Shown here: positions 9,612 through 20,083 of the stretch, in pieces
How positions within the stretch are numbered: the stretch's first letter is position 1
Layout: each line of letters begins with the position of its first letter
Source: Pseudopyrenochaeta lycopersici
Taxonomy: Eukaryota > Ascomycota > Dothideomycetes > Pleosporales > Pseudopyrenochaetaceae
DNA: 64,000 nt
Reading direction: 5' to 3'
Assembly (NCBI GenBank): GCA_003313425.1
Contig: NHZP01000002.1
Location: 2,046,001 to 2,110,000 of the forward strand
The notes under the pieces: generated by a model
The model's input: the letters and a program-made list of their open reading frames with translations, nothing else
Told to the model about the DNA's origin: nothing
The model's database searches: none
Program-made: the position numbers and the translations under genes

Positions 9612-11465
9612 TTATACATAAGCTAGGGTGTGGTCATCTCGGATTGTTGCTATGTGACGTCAGCGATGTCGTTCTAGTGACCTGTAAAGTGGGAAGTACA
9701 TACCGTTCACGCCCAATGATACCTCGCCGCTAGCCACTGAACTTCCAGTCACAATGAGCTCCCCAATGGACTGGTCGTCCGTGGTCTTGTGCTGTGCGGT
9801 GTCCTTCAATTTGATCTCCACACAACTTAGTGGGACACCAAAGTGGCTGTGCTTGTTCGATGGCGCAGCTTCTCGTCTGTAGTCGTACATGTTTGTTTGT
9901 GCGACGGCTCCAGCAACTTTGGCGGCTGTCAAAGCGTAGACAACGCGCGCTTTGGTGTAGATTCGGAGATCGGAGAGGTCTTCTGAAGTCAGGGGAGGCG
10001 TGTTCAGGCCGGCTCGCTCAGAAACAAAGACGAGGCGTAGTTTTCCAGGTGTAGTGCCAATATTTGCTCGGGTCGGTGCATTGAGCTGCGTCAAGAATGT
10101 GTCGGTTGGCAATCGTCCTGCGGTCAACATGCGGGTTTCGAGGTAGTGAGCCAACTTCTTCGGGCCGCTCGTAATGGATGTATTTGTGGTACTGTGTAAT
10201 TTTGCGGCAGTCTCAGCGGAAATAACTGTTACAGTAGGCGCAATGGAGCGACTGGCCAGAGTCAGATCTACACCCGGGCCAGCAACGGAGTTGATAATGA
10301 CTGTTGAGTGGGCAAAAAGCGCTGCTAGCGTAAGACACAAACTGTATGAGTGTGTGAAGGCGTCAGCGGGTAGAAAAGTGTCTGAAGCATTCAGTCGGTG
10401 TGCTGCGGGCAAGGAGGTGATGAGTGCGCCAATGGCTGCAACAAGGTTCTATGCTGATCAGCGAAGCAATATAGCAGGCGTGGAGGCTCCTTACCTGCTG
10501 GGTAAACTCGACAAGCTCGGTAGACTTGCCCACAGCCTCCTGCCAGAGGAAGACGACACCAGGGGGTTTTTCGCTGGTCGAGGGCAGCACGGCTGCCGCG
10601 CCATTCTTCTGGTCCTGCACTAGCTCATGCCAAACAGAGACATCTATCTTTCCGCCAATGCCCTCGGGCACCTCACTCCAGTCCATATGCCTGCTCGTTT
10701 TCTCCACAGTCCAGATGATCTGGCGAAGGGCAGAGGCACCCCGGCTGACATCAGCAAGCGGGATGGAGCCAGCCTCGGCGATCAACGTGTCGGCCTTGCT
10801 GCGGACGAGTAGCTCAACAAGCGTAGTATGCGGCTGGTTGAATGGGATCAAGATTGGAGTGAAGCCATAGAAGGCGCCGGCGAAGAGTGCAGCCAGGAAC
10901 TCGACGCTGTTGGGCATGTAGATGGCCACCCTCTTTGCACCATGCTGCTGTAAATGCGTTCCAATGACGGCAATGTCTTTTGTGATTTGGTCAATCTTGT
11001 GCTCGGAGACGCCCTCCTTGCCAAAGACGGTCATAATGTTTGCTGTGCCGCTGGAGCTGGCGCCCTTGTCGAGGGGAATCTCGCCTGTGACTCGGCGCCA
11101 GATGTCTCGAAGATCGCCATCTTTGCCAGCCGAGTACATGGGAGCGCCCGCAGGCTTTACAGCAAGTCCGGTACGCAGCGGATCTGGGATATGTCAGCTT
11201 AACCAAACATCACCGAGGACGAAGTGACAGTACATCCATGGGGAGTCTCGGGCGACCTGAAGACGGCGGACTCGCCCTTTTGCCGCACATAAGATGCCTG
11301 AGCTTGTCTTGCCAGCAGCAGCGGGTGCGTGTCGGCGTCAGCAGTGTCGTAGATGACCCAGCCCACAAAGGCCAGAATGCCGAAAGCGAGGAGCGACGTG
11401 TAGACGTTCCAGCCCGCCAGGAGCTCGGAAATGGTGCCGTCGAGCTGCTCGAGGAGGCCCGCCAT
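9612..11465 (-). CDS. Membrane-anchored acyl-CoA synthetase-like protein lacking catalytic motifs
   Basis: The four exons on the minus strand are 11234-11465, 10495-11183, 9704-10448 and 9612-9649. The introns are 50, 46 and 54 nt and the product is 567 aa. A single N-terminal TM segment (about residues 17-37, around LLAFGILAFVGWVIY) is followed by an AMP-binding-type domain, with FRSPETPHGYPLR across the first junction and RVAIYMPNSVEFLAALFAGA typical of the superfamily. The hallmark ATP-binding loop (TSGTTGxPKG) is replaced by FLWQEAVGKSTELVEF, and the YGxTE-type motif by YALTAAK. Adenylation activity is therefore unlikely. This may be a conserved ER-anchored pseudoenzyme. The short last exon ends IRDDHTLAYV. 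Reading straight through the last donor would give an unrelated 10-residue end. It shares a 333-bp divergent promoter with POM34. Confidence 0.82.
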
Positions 11466-11798
11466 GATCGCGGATGGGGTGGAATTAGGCCAGTGTGTGG
11501 GTGAGAGTGTGCTTGTGTGCGGAAGAAGGAGGGAGCCGCAAGAGTGAGCTCGGCAACTACATTGCTGACGGCTGCACGGTGACGCGCGGGGTGAATGCAG
11601 GTGGGCCTGGCTGAGTGGCGCTAGGCTAGAAAGTTAAGCTATGGTCCGGCCCGCCGACGAGTTTATTGCCAAAACACGGTTGCTGCTCAACCACCGCTAG
11701 ACATTCACTCGACCCACGACCATGCCACGAGATTGATCGCCCACCGCCCACCGCCACTCACCACCACTAACCACTAACCCTCACAGCAATAGCCTGCC
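11466..11798. promoter_or_regulatory. Divergent promoter between acyl-CoA-synthetase-like gene and POM34
   Basis: 333 bp separate two start codons on opposite strands. The right half (11690-11790) is rich in CCACC/CCAC repeats, a common feature of fungal 5' leaders. No specific factor site is claimed. Confidence 0.5.
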
Positions 11799-12704
11799 AT
11801 GCCGCTAGCTAGACTGGCCCAGCCTGCCACCCCCCAGACGCCAGCAGCCCCAGCGCCGCAAACAGAGCAACCCTACACTCCCAACGGCGCCTGGAGACAC
11901 CCCAAGTTCGATGAAATCGCCCGCCGACAGTACGCCACCACCTTCGATGAGCGCAATGTCCGGGCCATAGTCGCCAATGCCAGTCTGTTGTTTCTGTCAG
12001 TCTACGCCAACACCATCACCTCCAAGGTGAAGCTGCTGGACTATGCTGCGTGCGTTACTCCTCCCTTGCAGCCTCAGGCCTACCAGCTAACATGTCCCAG
12101 GACACCTATCAACGCTCTTGTGACTTCTGTCCCCTATAGCGCGTGGGCAATTGTCCTCGTCCGCCTAGCCTTCGCCGTCAACATTGCCATTGCCTTCGCC
12201 CCCCTAGTCCGCCGTTACTACCCCGACGACATCGCCGACATCCCCCTCACGCCCTCGCAACGAGCTGCCATGGGCCTAAAGCAAGGTGTCTTGTCCCCTC
12301 AGACCCCAGGCTCCGCATACGCCTCGCCCAACTATGTCACCCCTCCGCGGTACCAGAGGTCCACGCCACGCAGCAGCAGCTTCAGTAGCCAGGCTGAGCA
12401 CAGCTCGCAATCGCCCATTTCTGGCAGTCCGCGTGCAAGCCTTGCAAGATCCACGTCAAACTCACCGTTTTCCCCGAGTGTCACAGGGAGTCCGCTATTT
12501 CAGAAGGCGCTAGGTGGAGGCTCGGCAACAAAGCGATTGAGCTACGGAGGGAGCCCTATGAGTAGCAGCTTGTTTGGAGATAGCTCGAGCAGTGCGACAC
12601 CTGGCACACCGACACCATCAACAGGCAAGGCGAGTGTGGGTCTGAACAACAAGTGGCTGTATGAGAAGAGAAGGGACAGCCCAAGGAGCAACCTTTTCGC
12701 TTAG
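11799..12704 (+). CDS. POM34: Nucleoporin POM34-type nuclear pore membrane protein
   Basis: The exons are 11799-12049 and 12101-12704. The intron is 51 nt (GTGCGT...GCTAAC...CCCAG). It keeps frame and has no stop, so the whole interval also reads open (301 codons); the spliced form is 284 aa. Two hydrophobic segments (NASLLFLSVYANTI and AWAIVLVRLAFAVNIAIAFAPL) flank a short loop. After them comes a long Ser/Pro-rich tail with repeated SPR/GSP/TP motifs and a terminal KWLYEKRR. This is the layout of the NPCC/POM34 family that anchors the pore in the nuclear envelope with Pom152 and Ndc1. Splicing restores the family-like AATPINALVTSVPYSAW. The Ser-Pro tail is a likely phosphorylation target. 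Confidence 0.82.
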   Translation: MPLARLAQPATPQTPAAPAPQTEQPYTPNGAWRHPKFDEIARRQYATTFDERNVRAIVANASLLFLSVYANTITSKVKLLDYAACVTPPLQPQAYQLTCPRTPINALVTSVPYSAWAIVLVRLAFAVNIAIAFAPLVRRYYPDDIADIPLTPSQRAAMGLKQGVLSPQTPGSAYASPNYVTPPRYQRSTPRSSSFSSQAEHSSQSPISGSPRASLARSTSNSPFSPSVTGSPLFQKALGGGSATKRLSYGGSPMSSSLFGDSSSSATPGTPTPSTGKASVGLNNKWLYEKRRDSPRSNLFA

Positions 12705-13049
12705 CCAACTGCCGTTGCCCGGCATTCACTAGTCGTGTTTCAAATGAATGTTGCTCTATACCCTGATATACTGCGCTAGCGTAATGAGCAATTGTTCCTT
12801 TTGTTGAGCATCGCGCACATGTCCATCTTCCTGCCTTGCGAACTTCTCCAAGTTCTCTATAATACAAAGAGTGGAAATTGCTCATCCAATTGTCCGCCTG
12901 CGAGCAGCCTGAAAGAGGTGCGCCAAAAACTTACAGTTGCAGTACCTCGTGTTTTGTGTTTTTCCCATACAATTACATGTGAAGCCGTGCATTCTCCAGT
13001 CCAACTTGTCCGTTTTTCCTACGTCTGCCCTCAAGCGTCGCCTTGATTC
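12705..13049. other. 3' region between convergent genes
   Basis: No gene was seen. This holds the 3' ends of POM34 (+) and the DUF4748-like gene (-). Confidence 0.4.
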
Positions 13050-13465
13050 TTATGAAAAGCGATCCCCCTTGCGACTTCGATACGCATCACTTGCCTCGTA
13101 CTTGCTCTTCTCTCTCGCCTTCTGCGCCTCATCCTCTGGCGCATGTCTGGTCGGCGCTGGGTCCTGGCTGGCCTCTTGACTTGGATTGCCCTCCTCTACC
13201 CCTCCTCCATGTCCGCCCCCTTCCCTCCGTAACCGTCCCACCTCACTTGTTACGGAGCGCGGCGCAGTCGAGCTCGCAGAGGACGTTGGATTGAGCGGGG
13301 TGGTTGGTGCGGCGTAGAGAGTCTGGTGCTCAAGTTCGTATTGCCGTATGCGCTTCTGACGGTCCAGTTCGGCCTTGGCTGCACGGTCGGCGTTTATGCT
13401 GCGTTTGGCAAAGAAGTAGGCACCCCCGCCGGCGACTATGAGAGTGGCCCAACCGTAGCTACCAC
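13050..13465 (-). CDS. DUF4748-like small membrane-associated protein, first exon unresolved
   Basis: The main exon on the minus strand runs from an acceptor near 13465 to a stop at 13050. It reads YGWATLIVAGGGAYFFAK, then RSINADRAAKAELDRQKR, then a polar Gly/Glu/Ser-rich tail ending KSKYEASDAYRSRKGDRFS. A glycine-rich TM helix followed by AK-RSINADR and a basic helix matches what I remember of the fungal DUF4748 family; that is recall, not a search. The frame stops just upstream (TGA at 13470-13472), so a 5' exon must exist. ATG at 13514-13516 (MPHSPLEWVVP) is tempting, but no donor at a legal distance gives the right phase. The start is therefore left open. Confidence 0.55.
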
Positions 13466-13472
13466 CTGGTCA

Positions 13473-14766
13473 GTACAGACCTTGGGAACAACCCATTCGA
13501 GTGGGCTATGGGGCATGTCGCGAAAGTGGACAGCGTCCTAAGGCCTAATGAATCACAGAAATCCAGCGAATCAATTGCAAGGCGTGCGACAGACAACACG
13601 ATTTCGAGACGTGGGAAGGGGTGAGATGGTATGAGGTATGGAGTTGGAGCCGGCCCATGTGACGTACTATACGGATTTGATCTGGCCTCGTTAGCTATGC
13701 ATTCGATATTTGGAAACTCTGGGTGAAACATACTGTGTTCATGTTTGCGAAACCTGGGGATGCTACGAAGGCCGACAGCCGCTATGATGGGAAGTTTCGT
13801 TGGACTCCGCGATGGCCGACGACTTTTCTGGTCGATGATGAAAGTGGTCTGATGTCCCCGGACAGTCGGAGATGGCTCGGATCAACACAGCCTCGCACGC
13901 TCTTCCGCACTGATAGCCTCGACGCCCGCGACGCGCTCTACTGCGAAACATCATCTTGGCCAAATGGCCTTGCCTCAGCCTCTGGCATCATCAGCCACAT
14001 CTCGAACAAACCGGAGCAAAACTGAATCTGCCTAATTGCCCGAATCAAGACCACGTGTTTCAAAGCGATCTTCGCCGACTAACACGGCTCGCCAGTTTTG
14101 GGCACCACGGGCCTTTTTGGTGAACATTATTCTTCAGGCTGCCTTCTGTAAAGGCCCCCTTAGGCGAGGCATAAAATTTCCTGCTTTGATACATTGCCCC
14201 ACGAGCTTGTAACAGACGGGACCCACCCTGTTGCGGAGGCTAGTCTACTACCCAAAGCCTTAGACGACATGGCTCTAGAAGTTTGGAGTGGGTGGAGGCG
14301 CCTTACCGTTGCACCTCTACGACGATGACAGGCGAGGATACCCATAAACATTTTTGCTAGTAAGCTCTTTGCCAATGTTGCTTAGCGTGCTGAATGCGTT
14401 CACCGCCCAATGATCAGGCTCTCGTGAGGAGGCGGGTAGGGCATGTAGGCAGCAAGTGCCTGTTAGCCCTTCTTCACGATTCCTGGAAGGGCGTCTCAAG
14501 GTAGTGGACACCTCAATGGGGGTTGAGTAAGACTGCTCCAGCACTGTTGAGCCTGGTAAGTTCCTCAGGACGAATATATATATCCAGGAGAATTGCGGTA
14601 GATGAAATTCATTCCATCATCAACTCAGCTCCTTTCTCTAGCCTTCTTTTGTTCTTTCACGGCATCTAGTCCGTTTGCCTTATCGCTTTATTACTTGACT
14701 TTTTATTCCACTCAAGTATCTTTTATTTAGAGCGCTGGCCGCATATTACATTCAACTTCAAACAAA
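13473..14766. other. Gene-poor 1.3-kb stretch upstream of the Egh16-like gene
   Basis: It contains the unresolved first exon of the DUF4748-like gene (probably within 13473-13740) and the promoter of the Egh16-like gene. Open frames at 13723-14025 (+) and 14317-14544 (-) lack family features. Confidence 0.4.
14570..14766 (+). promoter_or_regulatory. Promoter and leader of the Egh16-like gene
   Basis: A TATATATAT run at about 14574-14582 is followed by a long C/T-rich tract (14630-14720) and an A-rich start context (AACAAAATG). This is the layout of strongly expressed filamentous-fungal genes. The assignment rests on position and composition. Confidence 0.4.
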
Positions 14767-16244
14767 ATGTATTACTCTACTACTACTACTTCTTTCGCGC
14801 TAGCCGCTCTCTTTACCACAGTGCATTCGCACGCAGCTATTCTTGCTGCCGTCGGTAACTCGGGCGAGAGCCGAGGATTTCTAGGTAGGGCTTTGATCAA
14901 CCGCAAACTCATGGTTAACATCACATTTGCTCACTGAACACAGTCAATCCTGACCTTGCTCGCAACTGCACAGCAATCTCCCCATGCCAGCAAGATTCTA
15001 CCATCATCCGAGACTCCGAGATCGAACAGAACGTTGTCAACAAATGTGGACGAACCCAGCTCAATGGAAACATTGATGTCGGAGCAGAGACAGAGAATGA
15101 AATTGCTGCGGGTCGCCTGACAACCGTGACATCTGGTTCAATGGTGGCTGTCACTATTCATCAGGTACAACTCGACTCCACATTTCAGCAAACATCAACT
15201 GACAGTATGACCCAGGTTAACGCCGATGGAGCTGGTCCCTTCGAGTGTGAACTTGATGAGACAAGCAACACTGGGGCGAACTTCATTCCTTTGGAGGTCT
15301 CCAACAACATCCCTGGCGCAAACGGCTTCTCCACGACAAAGGAGCAAGCCTTCACCATCAACGTCCAGATGCCAGAGAAATTCAACTGCATCGGAGCTTC
15401 TACGGGCAACGTCTGCAATGTGAGATGCCGCAACACTGCCCTTGCCGGACCCTTCGGAGGTTGCTTCCCCGTTCAACAGACCGATGGAACCGGCCGAACA
15501 GATTCAAGTGCTGCTGGTAAGACGATTTCCTTTTCTTAAACCACCTCTGCCTCTCATGTATGCATACTCATCATGTTCGACAGGGATCACAACTGCAGCT
15601 AGCCTTGAAGATATCGCAGCCCAGACACTGCAAAACCAGAAAGATTTCCCTGCCGCCGTTGCAGCGAACCAAGCAGCTGGTGCAGCAGGTACCAATCCAG
15701 ACGCAGCCGTGATCCCTGGTATGTCGATCTCCCTGCCCTTGCATCTTTCGATGATCCTGTGGTCATGACTCTAACAATTTTCATAGCAATTCTCGGCGAG
15801 GCTGATCCTAACGCGGCCGCAGCCAACAACAACGGCAATGGAAAGCAGAACGGAAACGACAAGCAGGCTGGCAATGGTAAAGGAAGAAATGGCAATGCGG
15901 CAAATGCTAATCAGAATGCCAACCAAGATGCAAATGAAGCTCCTACCGCTGCTGCCGGACAAGGGAACTCTAGACAAGCTGGTGCTGGAAAAGCTGGTGG
16001 TGCACAGGCTGGTAACGGACAAGTTGGTGCTGCAAATGCTGGTGCTGGGAAGGCTGGTGGCGCACAGGCTGGTAACGGACAAGGTGGTGCAGGACAAGGT
16101 GGTGCCGGACGTGGCGGTGCCGCGCAAGCTGGCGCTGGCGCTGGAAACGCGGCTACTGCGCAGGCTGCTGGTAATGGGAATGGTAGGGGGCGAGGCAAGC
16201 AGAACAACAAGACGAAGAGGGAGCGCCGCTCGAGGTTTTTGTAA
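14767..16244 (+). CDS. Secreted Egh16-like (gEgh16/MAS-type) protein with Gly/Ala/Asn-rich tail
   Basis: The five exons are 14767-14884, 14944-15164, 15216-15516, 15584-15718 and 15787-16244; the product is 410 aa. A signal peptide (about 1-22, ending VHSHAAI) leads into an Egh16-like domain with paired cysteines (NCTAISPCQQ, KCGRTQLNG, FECELDE, FNCIGASTGNVCNVRCRN, GGCFPV). The family is known from appressorium- and haustorium-stage proteins of plant pathogens. Its biochemical function is unsettled. From about residue 260 the protein becomes a low-complexity Gly/Ala/Asn/Gln tail that repeats GAGKAGGAQAGNGQ twice, and it ends with a basic KQNNKTKRERRSRFL. Intron 2 (51 nt) has no stop and keeps frame. 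No GPI signal is seen. Confidence 0.85.
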
Positions 16245-16891
16245 AGGCTTGGGCCATTTGCTGGCGGCTCACCTGTCGAACTGGCCGATGGTCGCTGAAG
16301 TTTTGAAAGGAATCAGACGAGCGCTTTGAAGAGGCTTGAGGCTTCGAAAAGGCTGGTCCGCTTCGATTTACTATACATATATTTATAAATATTATACTGC
16401 CTTTCGTCAAAACCATCTCTTCAAGCAGCGGCAATCCCATCTTCTAACGCACAGTATGACGTTTTTTGCACAATTGGAACACTAGAGCATACACGAGGCA
16501 TAACCAGCGCGTGGAGGAGATATATGTCTGCAGATGCTGTGAAGAGGTCCAGATCTGGACCATTATCGGGCGCATGTCCTTGATGGGCTGATGTCGCTTG
16601 GATGTAACCGCTAAGTGGCTTTGCGCACGCGTTGTGAGTGGATGCGCCGGAAAAAGGTCAAGGCTGTTCGCGGCGTTTCTCCACACCCCAGCCCACTTGG
16701 AGTAAGACTTATCTTATCGCGCTTGGCCACAGATACCGACCCGTATGATAAATCGAGCGCCGAGGATCAGCGTCGGCTTGTGCTGAGATAAAAGGGTGTG
16801 GATGCCCGTCGCGTAGCAAACCAAAAGGATCCCAGTTCTGCAACTGTTCCTTGTCAAGCTGTGCAGAAGCCAAACTTGCGGGACAAACACG
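16245..16891. other. Intergenic, upstream of the NCS1 permease
   Basis: No gene was seen. It contains the 3' end of the Egh16-like gene and the promoter region of the permease. Confidence 0.4.
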
Positions 16892-18745
16892 ATGCCGATC
16901 ATTGAGAAACCGAACTTCGCCCTTCGCGTAGAGCAGACTGAGTCGGCTTTTGCTGAAGGAAATGCACGATGGTAAGCACTGCATATCGGCAGTGGAACTG
17001 CAGCGTCAAGACATCGTGTGCTGATGTAGTGCCTTGCAGGACGAACAAAGACCTTGACCCGGTCCCTCGACACGCGCGAAAGTGGGGTGTTACAAGCTTC
17101 ATCTCGTACTGGGTTTCTGATGCATTCAAGTGCGCATATGCATGACCTTTCAGTCCAAGAACGCATTTCTGACAACAGTGAAGCGCTGCAACCTGGCAAT
17201 TCGCATCAAGCATCATTGCCATTGGTACAGTGCCGCCCATTCACCTGGAGATTGCCGCTAACCTCTATTCAGGCCTCACGTGGCGCGAATCCCTCGGCAT
17301 AGTCGCCCTCGCATTCTTCATCATATCCTTTGTGATTGCTCTCAATGGCGCAATTGGTGTTATTCATCACACCCCGTTCCCCGTCCTTGCCCGCGCATCA
17401 TGGGGGTTTTGGGGCTCCTACATTGCCATCGTCTCGCGCGCCATCCTGGCCATCTTCTGGTTCTCCATCCAAAACATGAACGGCGCCAACTCTGTCAAAG
17501 TCATGATTGCCGCCATCTGGCCATCGTTCCTTACGCTGCACAATGGCATTCCCGAGTCCCAGGGTATAGAGACAAACACCATGATTAGTTTCTTGATATT
17601 CTGGCTGGTGAGCCTCCCATTCTTGTGCATGCATCCGAACAATTTACGGTGGTTGTTCATGGCCAAGACAATCATCGTCCCAATTGCATGGATTGCAATC
17701 TTAATTTGGGCATTCAAGGCCACAGACGGTGGAGATATTTTCGACCAAAAGGCCACGCTCTCAGGTAGTGCATACTCTTGGGCTTTTCTGTCCAGTTTGA
17801 CTTCAGTCATTGGCAACTTCGCTACACTTTCAGTCAACCAGGTACTTTCCTTCTGAGTCTTCAACCCACTACTTTGGCTGACGATACGAACAGGCGGATT
17901 TCTCTCGGTACTCTCGCGTCAGTGTGAAATGGCAGCTCATCTATGTTCCTTTCCTACCCCTGGTTTTCACATTCATTGCCTTCATTGGAGTTGCAGCAAC
18001 ATCTGCCGGCGCTGTGAAGTACGGCGAGCTAAACTGGGATCCCATGGCGTTGATCTCGCACTGGGATAACCGAGCCTGCCGCTTCTTTGGTGCATTCAGC
18101 TTTGCACTTGCCGCCCTTGGCGTCAACATATCCGCCAACTCGCTCTCTGCTGCAAATGACTTGATGGCACTCTTTCCACAATACGTGAATATCCGTCGCG
18201 GCCAGCTAATTTGTGCGGTCGTTGCATGGGCTTTGGTCCCGTGGAAGATTTTGAAGAGTGCGGGCAGCTTCCTGAACTTTATGGCTGCGTATGCTGTCTT
18301 CCTGGGACCAATAGCTGCGATACTGGTCTTTGATTTCTGGGTCGTCCACAAGGGCAAGTATGACACAATGGCACTCTATCAACCACATGGGATCTACCGT
18401 TACACTGCAGGCTGTAATTGGCGCGCTCTCGTAGCCTTCGTCGTAGGTGTCGTCCCTAATCTACCTGGCTTCATTCAATCGATCAATCCCAGTATTGATG
18501 CAGGCGTTGGGGCAAGACCATATAGCTTTGGATGGCTGCTAGGGTTCACGGCGACCAGTATTGTATATGTGGTACTGGAGCTGTTTGTTGCGCCACCAAC
18601 GGAGACCTTTATCGAGAAGGCTGTGTTACCGGATGAGATATATGATGAACACGGCGTAACAGATGAACGGAATAGTGTTGGTAGTGGAGAAGAGCATAGG
18701 ATAGAGAAGTCGGGTTGGAAGGCGAAGCTAGACCGCATCTTGTAG
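16892..18745 (+). CDS. NCS1-family permease (uracil/allantoin/nucleobase/thiamine type)
   Basis: The five exons are 16892-16971, 17040-17129, 17184-17224, 17273-17841 and 17894-18745; the product is 543 aa. Exons 1-3 are short. They give the typical N-terminus: EGNARW/TNKDLDPVPRHARKWG, then SYWVSDAFNAATWQFASSII, then GLTWRESLGIVALAFF. About 12 hydrophobic segments follow, with the NCS1 signature regions GAIGVIHHTPFPVLARASWG, NQADFSRYSR and SANSLSAANDLMALFPQYVN. The intron before exon 3 uses an AAG acceptor. NCS1 proteins are proton or sodium symporters of nucleobases and related ring compounds in the plasma membrane. The substrate cannot be read from sequence. The acidic C-terminus with Lys residues may be an endocytosis/ubiquitination signal (inference). 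Confidence 0.9.
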
Positions 18746-19329
18746 GACAAGCGGGCGATATGTTGCTCAGAACAATTCAAAGTCAAGACTCACTAGCTGA
18801 AGCTTATCGAATTGAAACTTCCAATTAGGGTGATCGACAGAAGTCTTCTATTCGCGTATGATGTAATATAACTCCGAGTATCACGCTTTCCCTGCAACGC
18901 ATTGGCATGCAGGGCAACCGGGCTGCCTGACTATGCAAGTAAAATTTCGACAGTAAGACGCGTACACAGCAGTACGTTATCCTGCCATTTCTTGCTCTCA
19001 AGGTGTTATAATGTGACCTTGATACAGCAAATGCTGATGATGTACCCCGCGAGGGCTGGCTGAGATGCAGTGCCAAGAGCACACAGAGAAGATTGAACTG
19101 GAAATTTAAACGCCAAGCGGTGAGGACGCGTACACAACCTGTCATTCGATTAGCGAGGAGTACTATCCATGAAGTGTGTAATGCAAGGATTACATACACA
19201 TCGGCAGTTGACCTCCGTTCCCACCGATACGATCGCCGGCCGGGGTTTCCACTTCCAGTACTGAACAACGTCTTTGCTCATCAACCTCCAAACTTCCACT
19301 TCACATTCAACACCGTGACATATCAACTA
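18746..19329. other. Intergenic
   Basis: No coding feature could be supported. Confidence 0.4.
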
Positions 19330-19872
19330 ATGGAACCGACCCGCGTTGAAGATCATGTTGCAGAACAAGCATTTGATGAATTTCTCTGGGGCAATATGAC
19401 GCACATTCAGCAGCCGACATATGCAAGTGAGGTGCATATCTTACACAGACCCTTCCGCGTTTTCTCCCCACCCCATTCTCCGAAAGCTGTCTCACACCCA
19501 ACCCCACCGCCCTTTCTCGATCCAGTCCACCCTGTTGGAAACGAATAGTAGATTGACCAATCCCATATCTTTCTTTCTGTACCCTTTGTCTAAATCCGTA
19601 ACCCTTCCATACCACATCTCCATATCCCCGTAGCACGCAACCCAACCGGTAAGGCTGACTTACCCTGCAGCAAATCTTGCTCCAATGATGCCATTGTACA
19701 ACCAAACTACCGAGACTTTGACACGTCTTGAACGCGTAAGCGTACGCTTATCACCCACATGCGTATCATCCACATGCTGTTGATCGAGGTGATGGTGGCC
19801 TGTGGAGTTCAGGTGATGAGCCCCCCGGTACCCCTCCGGACAGGCTCTATGACGGACTTGCAGCTCAGTTGA
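19330..19872 (+). CDS. Possible small spliced gene (about 73 aa), unknown
   Basis: Exons 19330-19426, 19671-19735 and 19813-19872 can be joined in frame using GTGAGG...CTGCAG (with GCTGAC upstream of the acceptor) and GTAAGC...TTCAG. The product would start MEPTRVEDHVAEQAFDEFLW and end SMTDLQLS. It is acidic and soluble, with no domain that I recognise. The first intron is long (244 nt) for this genome. The call rests only on splice motifs and an open spliced frame, so chance is a real alternative. It lies in an otherwise gene-free 1.3 kb. Confidence 0.28.
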
Positions 19873-20083
19873 GCGCACCCAATGACAGCCAGGGACGCGT
19901 ATGCTGTGCTAAGTATATTTGAAGTCTGGAGTATCGCGTGCGATAGATTGTCCTGCATCGAAGCCTTAGTACTACCATTCTACAGGGTTGAGATTTGCTT
20001 CACCTTGTTGGTCTACCAAATCCCTTCAAAGAACCATATACTCGACCATCACGTTAAGAGCAAGAATACAAAACATAGACAGG

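Noticed and set aside
9682..9703. 22-nt GTATGT...TTTACAG intron at the end of the acyl-CoA-synthetase-like gene
   Set aside because: Too short to splice. The 54-nt intron 9650-9703 gives a family-like C-terminus instead.
15771..16210. Long minus-strand frames opposite the Egh16-like tail
   Set aside because: They are reverse reading of a Gly/Ala repeat; composition shadows of the real exon.
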